DNA from: Papiliotrema nemorosa
Taxonomy: Eukaryota > Basidiomycota > Tremellomycetes > Tremellales > Rhynchogastremaceae
Reading direction: 5' to 3'
DNA: 64,000 bases
Assembly (NCBI GenBank): GCA_032158125.1
Contig: JASKOT010000020.1
Coordinates: forward strand, 124,001 to 188,000
In this document: positions 21,341-30,395 of the stretch, piece after piece
Numbering within the stretch: position 1 is the first letter of the stretch
Layout of the letters: each line of letters begins with the position of its first letter
Notes under the pieces: model-generated
The model's database searches: none
What the model was told of the DNA's origin: nothing
Seen by the model: only the letters and a program-made list of their open reading frames with translations
Program-made: the position numbers and the translations under genes

Positions 21341-23239
21341 TCACAACATCTTGCGTAACCATCCTAGGTGAATCAAGTGACCTCGGACTTGTCGCAGATA
21401 CACAGCATAAGAAATCCCACCCATCACTACCGCTCCAAAGCTGACCACTGCCGTCCACTTGAATTGCGCCGGTGAGGCTGCAGCAAGCGTCACGACATAT
21501 TTCATCAAGTCGAACAGATTCTGCAGCGAAATCTGGAGAGCTGTAAGTCGATTTCTTCGAGGATGATCATCGAGCGCGAGTTGCAGCTCTTTGAGCTGGA
21601 CGAGGTCGAATGCCCACAGACCGATCCGCGAGAGGGCGATACCACCAAAGAGGAGGACAGAGTTCCATGCGGGACCTTTTTCGCCATACTGACCAGTACC
21701 GACGAAGAACGAAACAAGGACGGGCAAGAGACATCCGATCTCAAACCTGATACGTCAGTGGGACTCCAAGGATCAGTACAATTAGTAGACTCACCAGATC
21801 GACCAAGCTCCGGCTCGCTCCAAACCAATACGCTTCTCGAGCATTGGCATTACGACTGTTCCCAAGAGTCCTGTCAAAACGCACAGGCCCTTCACATCAG
21901 CTCTGCTATTGTATCCTGCTCACCCTCATGGCGGCGATGAACGCATCGTCCCAACCCCTGACAGCCTTTATGTAGGCGATGAAAGTCCCATCATAGGACA
22001 ACGTTGTGAGGTATATGGTAGCAATAGCGAAAGAGCCTGTCTCGTCAGCGAGTATACCCGCCCCAAGATGCTCGCTACTTACTGGCAAAGATAGGGAGAC
22101 GGATGAATTCGATCCAGTCAGTCACCTCTTGTTCAAACCAAGCCCTGTAGCCCGTATTGCGCACCCGTGGCGTTGATGCTTCTCTTGGCGCGTGACGTGC
22201 AGTATCATCGGTGTCTCGAAGCACGTCGGTGTCTCGAAGCACATCGGTGTCTCGAAGCACATCGGTGTCTCGAAGCACATCGGTGTCTCGAAGCATGGGA
22301 AACCGGTTGAATACCACCTCTATCCACCAAAACTCTGCTGCGAAGCTCGCCATTGCCAATCCGAGAAGGACTCCGGTAGCGATGGAATAGCCCCAAAATG
22401 TTGTTAGGAGCGAGACAAATAGCTATCTTCAGCTCTATCCGCGGATGCTTGACTCACCGGAGCAACGAGTTTGCTGAATAGATCGATCCTGCGCATGTAC
22501 GTATTGAGCAGTGTTAGATGCCTAGATTGGCCTTGAGCGATACATGTCACCCAGTCTCGTTCCACGGCAACTGTCAATCCCGTGTTGGCGAGATTCGTAA
22601 TGCTCGAAAAGGCGACAGTGAGGAGTATGATGGACCATACAACGAGGACCTGACCCCATGGCGCTTCTCCATGAAAGGCAGCTTGAGCGACAGACCGAAG
22701 AGGGCCAAAGAGAATGAGGAATAGGGCAAAGTTGAAGCTGTTCAATATTTTCTCCGAGGAGATGGCGAGCCGGACGAAGCGTAGTCTAGGGGTGGTATCG
22801 ACCAGACCACCAATGTAGCCTGAGAAGAGGAGACCGGCAGATTTGGAAAAGAGGCCAACGAGCGATGCAGGAACAAGAGTGTCGCGGTAGACCTCGATGA
22901 CTGGATGTCAGAGCAGACGAGGGTCACTGACAACACAGACTGACGGAACAAGAATGCGGCAAATTCGTAGACACCAGTGCTGAAGGTGCTGACTGGTCAG
23001 AGAGACCGAATGAAGCCTGATGGAGCTCACTTTGATAGATGCTGAAGCAACAAACAAGCCAAAGCTCTCCGATCAATCTCTGATCCAGCCCCTTCGTCAA
23101 GTTCATGGCTCTCTGTACTGTCCGTGTCGAGGTAGCCAGGATCTACAGTGCTTTCTCGCCGGGCTGTGTCCAACAGGGGAATATAATTTAGGTCGATGCC
23201 AGGGGATGACGCAGGAATTTTCGACCTCCCGGCCTTCAT
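21341..23239 (-). CDS. Ferroportin-like iron exporter (SLC40A family), copy A
   Basis: The N-terminal cytosolic leader starts MKAGRSKIPASSPG and is followed by LACLLLQHLS, then FSTGVYEFAAFLF. After that come DTLVPASLVGLFSKSAGLLF, the motif VDTTPRLRFVRLA, and GLTVAVERDWVTCIAQG with NTYMRRIDLFSKLVAP. The last block is RIGLWAFDLVQLKELQ through TALQISLQNLFDLMKYV. These are the conserved ferroportin blocks (TPRL.. after TM3, VAVERDWV, N..MRRIDL, R.GLW.FDL). The membrane protein should have about twelve helices and export Fe2+ from cytosol across the plasma or vacuolar membrane; direction is from family knowledge. The large central loop carries an 18-bp tandem repeat. A second copy lies at 45303-47457. 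Multiple short introns were seen but not all mapped. Confidence 0.85.
22207..22296 (-). repeat. In-frame 18-bp minisatellite, five units (VLRDTD hexapeptide)
   Basis: Five head-to-tail 18-bp units lie inside the central loop of ferroportin copy A. Unit 2 differs at its first base on the plus strand and unit 5 at its last; the rest are identical. On the coding strand each unit reads Val/Met-Leu-Arg-Asp-Thr-Asp, so unit gain or loss keeps the frame. The paralogue has no repeat at the equivalent place. Confidence 0.9.
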
Positions 23240-23828
23240 TATGGTCGATTAGCTTTTGACGGATAGCAATTCGAAGAAAGAAATGGAACTGGGCCAGATC
23301 AGTCCGATCGACGGGTCGACAAGTCAGGCGCGGGTAGCATCTTGGAACGCATCTTGGTTGAACGTTGCGAGCTATAGTGACTTATGAAGAGGATCGACAT
23401 GAGAGCGGGGGACCCGAAAGGTCGACGGAGATGACCGCATCCTCGACTTTTACCGCCATACTTGACCGGTCTATGTAATGAATCTCAACGCTACTTATTC
23501 AACCAGGACTATGTCCCTGGGAAACGGGCCCAAGCAATGAAAGGAGGCGCCTATGCGAAAATGCGAACATGCGAATGTGAAGCGTGATAGCGAAGCACGA
23601 CTCTGTTTCTCATGTCCCATACGCTGGCGCATCAACGGATGGCTCATGTTCACCGTGCCTTGAACATGTCTTCCGGGAGATACATCCTCTGTTCTCGCAA
23701 ATGCTGAATTTTCGGAGAATGAAATGCTTTGACCGTGGTGCATATATCTCGTGTACAGGGAACTCATCCGGATTCTCAGAACATATTTTGGACTTCATCC
23801 ACACCTCACCTTCTACAAGTACAGCGAC
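23240..23828. other. Intergenic
   Basis: Upstream of ferroportin copy A (minus) and the first orphan paralogue (plus). It contains no supported gene. A frame open from 23751 runs into the orphan gene but lacks a better start than 23829. Confidence 0.4.
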
Positions 23829-24293
23829 ATGTCGGCTTTCACACCTAATCCAGCCGATCTGAAAAGGGTGTTCACAGAAATCATCTCAAAATTGGATGAG
23901 TTCTATGACCATGCGGGTCTGGACGAAAATTCACGGAAAGAGGCGAAGTCGGTCTTGAGCCGCTCTCGCAAGAGTCATGCAAAGACGTTCCTGAAACAGG
24001 TCGCCAAAGCAGGGCTTACTTTCTCTGAGTGCGAGTTCAGCGCGACTAGGCTGACGGGCGTAAGGCGCTTCGCAAGTCCCACTACTTTAAAGCTGAGTTC
24101 AACATTGACAGCTACTTCTAACCAGGACACAGTCTCATATATCTGGAAGTTTGAGGCTTGTGTGCCGGAAATACCGGGGCAGGACGACGAAGCTGCGGAG
24201 GGATATGAGGCAGCGGAAGAAGCTCAAATCCCGGACGGATCTCAGGTCGCCACAACGGATTCATCGGCATGGTGGGGCACAGTACTTCAGTGA
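23829..24293 (+). CDS. Orphan protein, paralogue 1 of a local family
   Basis: A single exon encodes 154 residues starting MSAFTPNPADLKRV. The first half is predicted helical (FTEIISKLDEFYDHAG, then SRSRKSHAKTFLKQV). The second is beta-like (CEFSATRL, LKLSSTLTATSNQ, TVSYIWKFEA), ending in an acidic Glu/Ala tail. The arrangement R.RKS...TFL..V..AG......S.L....LK..LT.....TV.Y.W matches the N-terminal half of the gene at 25308. It shares no motif with a family I know. The ATG at 23829 follows a C/A-rich leader and gives the start that aligns with the paralogue. It lacks the second half found in the paralogue and may be truncated. Confidence 0.6.
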   Translation: MSAFTPNPADLKRVFTEIISKLDEFYDHAGLDENSRKEAKSVLSRSRKSHAKTFLKQVAKAGLTFSECEFSATRLTGVRRFASPTTLKLSSTLTATSNQDTVSYIWKFEACVPEIPGQDDEAAEGYEAAEEAQIPDGSQVATTDSSAWWGTVLQ

Positions 24294-25307
24294 TCTGTAA
24301 TTGAACAGAGGCGTGGCGACACGGGGTTTTGGCAGCGTTGCAGTACAATGATGTGATGAGAATAGAGTCGAGTCGTATGCGTACTCGAGCATTGATCGCC
24401 TGCTGCCTGCCCACCATTTTTGCGATGTCGTTCACCTTCATGTTTATGTTGAGTTTGAACGCGCCACCAGATGATCAGCGCCTCGAAGAAACATCCGTGT
24501 CATCTCAGAAATTGGTTTAGGACATGCTCAACTCTCGATGTGAACCTTTTCGCGACTACACTGCCAACATAAGCGCCGCCTTGTACGACCAGACCGATCT
24601 GGTATTTACAGTTTCCTTCCATGTGGGCAGTACAAAAGTTCACATGTTGGAGCGTGTGATGTGCCGTTTCGATCTGTGCACGTATCCGGTTGAAATGGGT
24701 TATTAGTGCCTGCGACTCTGGTAGACGATGTACAGTAGATTGAGATCACTTAAAGAGACAGAATCTCTGAAAGGACTAGTTCCATGAGCCAGTTGATATA
24801 CGCCGTGAGTGATGACAGAGCGGCAGGTGAAGCCATTCATGCTGACCAAGCCAGACTTTATGCTTTCACAAGTCAATCATCTGGCGTGCCCTGTATAGCA
24901 CTGTACTTGCATTCTGCAATGGAGAAATAACCAGGGAGCTTTGGTGATACGCAAGGGGAGATTCGAATGCAGACCTGTTCTCACCCACTCCCACCTGCCT
25001 CGCTGCCAGTGTAGTATTGCTCCCAAGGGCTAAATGAAGGGCTCTATGCGAACATGCAAAGGTTAGCTACGGGAAAGCTTGGCCCCTGATCTCACGACTC
25101 ATACCCTAGCGCTTGAATGGATCACTCATGCTGCTACCCACGAGACTCTTCGCACTATATATTAGGATACATCCTTCGTAGGCGTAGGTCCCCTGATGAG
25201 GGGATTTACCTCGACCGAAGACAGATCTCGGCTCCTCCCTTCGCTCTTGGTACTGTGTGATTCATTACCTATCCTTGCACAGCACGAAGCAGACAGTCCC
25301 TGCCGAT
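24294..25307. other. Intergenic with possible decayed coding remnant
   Basis: One kilobase between the two orphan paralogues. A 60-codon frame at 24524-24706 contains ISAALYDQTDLVFTVSFHVG, which faintly resembles DLELALHEPSDWLRLSFVGR in the C-terminal half of the gene at 25308. It could be the lost second half of the first paralogue. The likeness is weak. Nothing else is supported. Confidence 0.3.
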
Positions 25308-26102
25308 ATGAAGACCACCAGCTGCTCTGAGAACCCTGAATTGCAGGCTCGAGCGGAAAGCGAGATGGATACGGCATGGACAAATTATGCGAGGACCGCA
25401 GGCCACTTGGACCAGGGAACTCGGGCGCATCTGCGTGACTACTACACTCGAAATAGGAAGTCCAGCGTTGTCACCTTTCTCAACAAAGTGCACAGCGCTG
25501 GTGGTAGTGATCGTGACGTTCGCATAACTTGCAGTGCACTGACGGTGGATGAGGCATCGGCAGATCCGATGCAGCTGAAAGCCACACTAACAGGGGAACT
25601 TGAGGCAACCACGGTTACATACGAGTGGAGGGTCAAGGCAGTAGCTCGGAAATCGAGAGACGGACGCAAAGAGGGGACGTCTCCGCATTTCAGCAGACTA
25701 CAAGCTCGAGCGAGCTCGTCATCGAGACAGAGATCCGCAAAGGGCTCAAACGGGATCGAGACTCTATGGACAGCGGAATCAGAGAAAGCCGCCTTCGATA
25801 TCTTGATTGATCAACTGCAGGAAGACTTGGTCACGTTGAAGGGAATCCCCGACGCTTGCATGACCTCGTGGGCTAGCAAATTGAGAGAAATGTATGGCGA
25901 AATCTCGTCAAAGCTCGATTTGCCTGCTTTCTTTCAAGGAAAGGGTTGCACTTCTTCAGGGATCGGCTGGATCGACCTCGAGTTAGCGTTACACGAGCCA
26001 AGTGATTGGTTACGATTATCTTTCGTCGGAAGAGCTGAGGGAGGTCTGCTCACAGAAGCTGTCCTGAGCAACCCTGTCACTGTACAAGTCACTTCCGGCT
26101 GA
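25308..26102 (+). CDS. Orphan protein, paralogue 2 of a local family, two-part architecture
   Basis: A single exon encodes 264 residues starting MKTTSCSENPELQA. The N-terminal part (to about residue 115) matches paralogue 1: RNRKSSVVTFLNKVHSAGG, ITCSALTV, LKATLTGELEATTVTYEWRV. A basic Ser-rich linker follows (SSSSRQRSAKGS). The C-terminal part again goes from helices (AAFDILIDQLQEDL, SKLREMYGEISSKLD) to a beta-like section (WIDLELALHEPSDWLRLSF). This suggests an internal duplication of one helical-plus-beta unit. There is no signal peptide, membrane segment or catalytic motif that I recognise. It lacks introns, unlike most genes here. Confidence 0.65.
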   Translation: MKTTSCSENPELQARAESEMDTAWTNYARTAGHLDQGTRAHLRDYYTRNRKSSVVTFLNKVHSAGGSDRDVRITCSALTVDEASADPMQLKATLTGELEATTVTYEWRVKAVARKSRDGRKEGTSPHFSRLQARASSSSRQRSAKGSNGIETLWTAESEKAAFDILIDQLQEDLVTLKGIPDACMTSWASKLREMYGEISSKLDLPAFFQGKGCTSSGIGWIDLELALHEPSDWLRLSFVGRAEGGLLTEAVLSNPVTVQVTSG

Positions 26103-26407
26103 TTGGGATGCCGTTTGATCTTATGCGCGGCCTGCCCCGCTTCTTGTCTTATACTCATTGCTGAGTTGTTTGAAATGCCATGGGATCTTGTTGAAGGAAG
26201 GGAGAGCGCCTGCAGCCAGAACGCTGGCATAAGTATTGATAAGGTAGGAGGACGCAAACGAGATGCATTTGATAAGTATGCAATGGTAGGCGGAAATTAT
26301 TCTGGACTGACAGCTTTTTTCACCCCACGTGTTCCCGGCATCGAAGTGTTTTCCGACACTCAGCTCTACTTTCCCTCCAGACTTTGCGCAGCAACCCAAC
26401 AGGACGC
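26103..26407. other. Intergenic
   Basis: About 300 bp between two convergent 3' ends. No gene or repeat seen. Confidence 0.4.
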
Positions 26408-27700
26408 CTATTGCTGCTTGTATCCTCCGGCTTTTTGCATCTTTCGCATGGCACGCTTCTTCTCCAGCTCGTCCAGCCGCTTGATCTCTTTCTCGCTCAT
26501 CGTAGCTCGTTGTTCCTTCTTCTTTTGCAGCCGCTTCTCCTCCGCGGTGAGTTCGGCCGGTTGATCCTCGGCCAATTCCTTGGCGTACGCTTGTCCAAGT
26601 TCACTGTCGACAGTCTTTCGAGTCGCTTGGAATTTTCGCAGAACCTGTTTCTCAATAAATACACCGAGGTTGGGAGTGTCCGCGTCAACTCACCTCTGGC
26701 TTGATGGCATTGGGCTTAGAGATGACATCGGCAACGTTCAGTGCAACCTGGAGCCAAGCTTTGACGGCTTGGGTCTCGGCCGCGCCGGAGGGGTTTCGAA
26801 CCGAGAGGATGACCTCTCGCGATCGGAACTTGTTGGGAAGAGCACCTTTGGCCGGTCGTCGAGCGGGTTGGTCGGTGATCTAAACATAAGCGACGCTCAC
26901 GGTAGGCTACTTTGGACCTACCAAGAAGTACTTCAAAACTTGAGCAGCGGTCTTGTTCTGGATCAACTCTGCGAGTCCCACATTAGGAGTCTTGAGGACG
27001 AGGTCGTTGACGTCCGAGTGCTCCGTGAACAAAGAATGGGTGAATGGCACGGCGACATTCTCTTGCAATCGGGGGAAAGTCTGTTGTCAGTGGGCGGTTG
27101 CGTGAATATTGCTCACCAAATCCCATCGTTTCTCCTTGACAGCCTTGAGGTCCGACTTGTTGATGATGCTCCACACTCCGGCTCCCTCACCTTGCAGACC
27201 GCTCTCACCTCGACCGAGGGTCAGGTTGAAAGTGATACCCTCGGAAGCGTCAAAGGTCGGTTCAATGATTCCCTTGCCGAAATCAATGATGAGTCCAGCG
27301 AGATCGTGGTAAGGTCGAAGCTTGACAGTGGTGTGGAGACAGAGCACGTTTCGTCGACCGGAAGAGTAGCTCAAGTGTTGGGCGGGACCCGACGAGGTGA
27401 GCGGTCGAGTCGCGGCAAAGTTGGTTCGGACGATATCGTCAAATTTAGCGATGCTGCAGTAAGCGGATGACCCGGGGGACGCACTCACGTCGACTTTGCA
27501 CGAGACTCATTGAAGCTGCGTCCGAGGAAGTACCACGCAAGGTATATGCCGACGACGATGAAGATGGCTCCCTCGAGCTTGAATTCTGCGGGCCGGAAGG
27601 TGAACATCTTCCAGCGGTATTCCAGTCCATCATAGTCCTCGTATGCTGGTTTTGGCTGGAAGGCAGTGAGAGCCCCTAGTCCTTGAAGGAGGGCAGACAT
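26408..27700 (-). CDS. CCDC47-type ER membrane protein (DUF1682)
   Basis: The protein starts MSALLQGLGALTAFQPKPA and has a single membrane segment near residues 43-62 (AIFIVVGIYLAWYFLG). A long cytosolic part follows and ends in a Lys/Glu coiled coil closing with KKRAMRKMQKAGGYKQQ. That ending (K.R..RKM.KAGGYKQQ) is the mark of the CCDC47/DUF1682 family. In animals CCDC47 is part of the PAT complex that aids insertion of multipass membrane proteins at the ER translocon. At least three introns interrupt the gene (one after the N-terminal ESRAKS region). The start is the only ATG before the membrane segment. Function in fungi is inferred from the family. Confidence 0.85.
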
Positions 27701-27974
27701 GGCTGTGAAGAGGTGAGGATGAAATAGGTGAGAAGAGATGGAATCGTCTGGTGTCGGAGGTGGAAGGCGACTGACACCGGATATTACCCTGAACGATCAA
27801 TCCCACTCTTCTCCTTCGGGAAGGTGGCGCTTTCATTGCGAGCCGTACGACCAAGAGCGTACACATTTCAAGCAGGAGCCAGTGTAGTAGTAATGCGCAC
27901 GGATGCAGATTGGTTAATACGTTTAGATACACCAAGGGGAGGGTGATGTACATGTCCTACTAGATACCCTTTGC

Positions 27975-28827
27975 TCAATCGAGTTTTTCCTTCCCCTCTG
28001 CCTTCTCCAAAGACTTGAGCAACCCATCTACCGTCCCCGCCTCCATCATCTCCCGGGCCATCTCTGCCTTTTCTTCCAAAGATGCTCTGCTCTTCCTATC
28101 TCGATCCGTCTGACCTCCGACCAAAGAGCTCTTACGCGAACTGGCGGATAAAGGTGTTTGTTCCAGTGCAGCGGAAGACGGCCCAGCCGAGAGAGGCGGG
28201 GTCGCATCGATCAATCCCACTTTGCTCGCCTTGGCCTCAACGCCGATTTGTTCTGCCAGTTTGTCCAGATCTCCATCCGTCATCTCCCTCATGAGTTTCT
28301 CCAATTCTGCCTCGCCTATCGTCCCGGATTTGTTTGATGCAGGGTCAAGATCTATGTCGACGTCTTGTTTGAGAAACGTTTCCAGGGTCCCCGTCTCGAC
28401 AGCATCTTCAAAATCTTCCATCGTCTGCGGGTCAGAGATCATGCGGGCTTTTGTATGATGGACCTCACCCCAACCCATTCTCCTCCCACTAGATAGCCCG
28501 GTAACCCGACGACAACGCCAGGAGGTTTGGCCCGTTGCCAACGTGTTTTCGCCTGTTCATCGATGACAAGGTCAAAAGACTGATGGTCAGTTGACGGCTT
28601 CAGTAATGCGACTGTTCCGCTTACCTCGTAAGGGATCTCCAGACCTTTTAATGATCTGATGAAATTAGCCGCGCTCAACGCCAAGGAACAGTTGCCCACC
28701 TGTGCAGGAGATCTATATGTTTTCGAACTTTTGGTTGAGATGTAAGCGATGTGACCTACGCACATCAGAGACCATACTCAAGAGGGTTGACTGCACTCAC
28801 ATAAATGGTAACTGCTGGTGGAGCCAT
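27975..28827 (-). CDS. SH3BGR-like thioredoxin-fold protein with C-terminal extension
   Basis: Spliced exons read MAPPAVTIY, then VTSLTSQPKVRKHID, LLHRSLKGLEIPYE, SFDLVIDEQAKTRWQRA, GLPGYLVGGEWVG and TMEDFEDAVETGTLETFLKQ. This is the glutaredoxin-like fold of the SH3BGR family: beta strand, helix, IPYE strand, P.GLP loop, then a terminal helix. No CxxC or single-Cys active site is present near the first strand (Tyr-Val-Thr-Ser instead), so redox catalysis is unlikely. A C-terminal extension of about 120 residues contains LEEKAEMAREMMEAG and is helical and charged. Length is close to 224 residues. The split of the first 28 residues over two small exons is well supported by frame. Function is not established. 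Confidence 0.75.
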
Positions 28828-29351
28828 GGTAGCGGATGCGGAGATGGGAGGGAGATTTCGACAGAATGATTTATGCGTGTTCAATTTCTGCTTGCTGAAT
28901 TGCTATGCAGGTCAAAGTCGTAGACGGACGTCAAGGGGTCGTTACTATCTCACGCAGAAGATGGAGAGATCTAGCTCAAGTATAGGACCACGTTGTATAG
29001 CAGGTTAAACTATACGTGGAAACACATCGAAAGGGAGAAATGATGGCAGTGGTGGTGGAGACGGCGTTCATCTCCATGGGGCACCATGCCATATCGAACA
29101 CTGGGTACCTCTTGATTACTCGCAGGCACGACTCGCATGCATCCGCAGCACCGATTCGAGCGAGTTACTCAGGGTGAGTATGGTGAGTGCTCGAGTCGTT
29201 CATCCTGATCACTATGCATACATGTTGTGGGCTCTGAATGATATCACGACTATGCCAGGCCCCTCGATTCGCCGCAACAGACCCCATACACCATGCTATC
29301 CCGCTGTCGCCGCGTACACATCCAACCTTGCGAATTCGCGCGAGTAGGCGA
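28828..29351. other. Intergenic
   Basis: Upstream of the SH3BGR-like gene and downstream of a small minus-strand gene. Only unsupported short frames; no repeat. Confidence 0.4.
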
Positions 29352-29897
29352 CTATCTCTGTATCTGATCGCACTGCATATCGGTACGATGAGGCTCGGCC
29401 GGAAGCGCACAATAAAAGCCTAGGCTGTCAGCTTCTCCCGAAACTTGATGGGACAGTGAGATGAACACACCTAGCGTTTGCATACTCTTGAAGAGAGCTT
29501 TGCTGTTCAATGCGAGCTAAGTTCATTCAGCTCCTGATTTAGTCGGGATGACCCTTGCGTATCGCACAATGATCACCGGAAGAATATAACTCACCTTTAT
29601 ACAGCTTCGACCGCCATTTGGCGTTATCCTGCACAGCTCTGCATCAGGAGCTTCCCGATTCGCCCTCGAGTCGAAAGTGTACCTAGCACCCGGTGCTTCC
29701 TAACCGATCAGCCACATGTGCAAAGTAAGATCGACAACACCACTGACCCGAACGAAATCGATGACTCGCTTGTGTTGGTCTGGCGGAGGTGCATTCACCG
29801 CTGCATCGGATCGAGGTGCGGGAATATCATTCACACCATGTGCAGTATTTGATGTGGTCGATGTGCTTGCTGAAGTGATGTGATCAAAGACGCCCAT
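29352..29897 (-). CDS. Small orphan protein, four exons
   Basis: Exons in transcript order are 29748-29897, 29595-29699, 29471-29516 and 29352-29419. They join in frame to 122 residues. The introns (48, 78 and 51 nt) all have GT..AG ends and CTGA-type branch sites. The protein starts MGVFDHITSASTSTTS and continues with QHKRVIDFVREAPGARY, ITPNGGRSCIKLAL and LGFYCALPAEPHRTD. The introns each contain stop codons or shift the frame, so three independent splices agreeing is good evidence for a real gene. It has no signal peptide or membrane segment. I recognise no family. Confidence 0.6.
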
Positions 29898-30395
29898 TGT
29901 CAAGTGTCTGGTCTACTGTCAAGTCGAGGTCTACCGCTTGCAATCGGTTCAAACTGTCATGACGGAATGGAAACGCTTGCGCGCCTGTGAAGGATTCGGA
30001 TCCGAAACACCGGATCCTAGTTAGGCTCGCGGTTTCCTGGCTCTCCCCCATGACGATGAAAAGACTGAGCCATGCAGGACGATCCATCGCTTCCAACGGC
30101 GACCATGACCATCATACCGGCGTGTGCACCGTCAAGCCGAATGGTCTTTGTTGACCAAGGGCTGAGAAGGATGAATAATAAGATGTGAGGTGAGTATGGG
30201 ATGATTTCGCCCAAAGAGGGAATTAATGGCCGAGACGAGACTTGTTTTGGACCTTCGATTGCCCTCTCGACGTTTCCGACGTGCAAGAGCGGAAAACGTT
30301 TCAATGGCGCTAGGGATGCAAAGGTATATAAACAGCCAGAGGAATGAAAGGCATCCTCATCTTCTTCTATCATCCCTCTCACTTTGCATAGCAAA
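29898..30395. other. Intergenic, divergent promoter
   Basis: 498 bp between the small orphan and the WrbA-type gene. A possible TATA element (GTATATAAA) lies near 30324, about 70 bp before the WrbA-type start. No gene is supported. Confidence 0.45.

Noticed and set aside
22207..22296. CRISPR-like array
   Set aside because: The units are contiguous without spacers and lie in a eukaryotic coding exon; it is a minisatellite.
22192..22407. Plus-strand 71-codon frame with GVSKHI repeats
   Set aside because: It is the antisense of the minisatellite in ferroportin A; the coding sense is the minus strand.
19030..26102. Recent horizontal transfer or a transposon behind the accessory-looking block
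   Set aside because: Genes have host-style introns, and I saw no terminal repeats, transposase or integrase; duplication explains the pattern.
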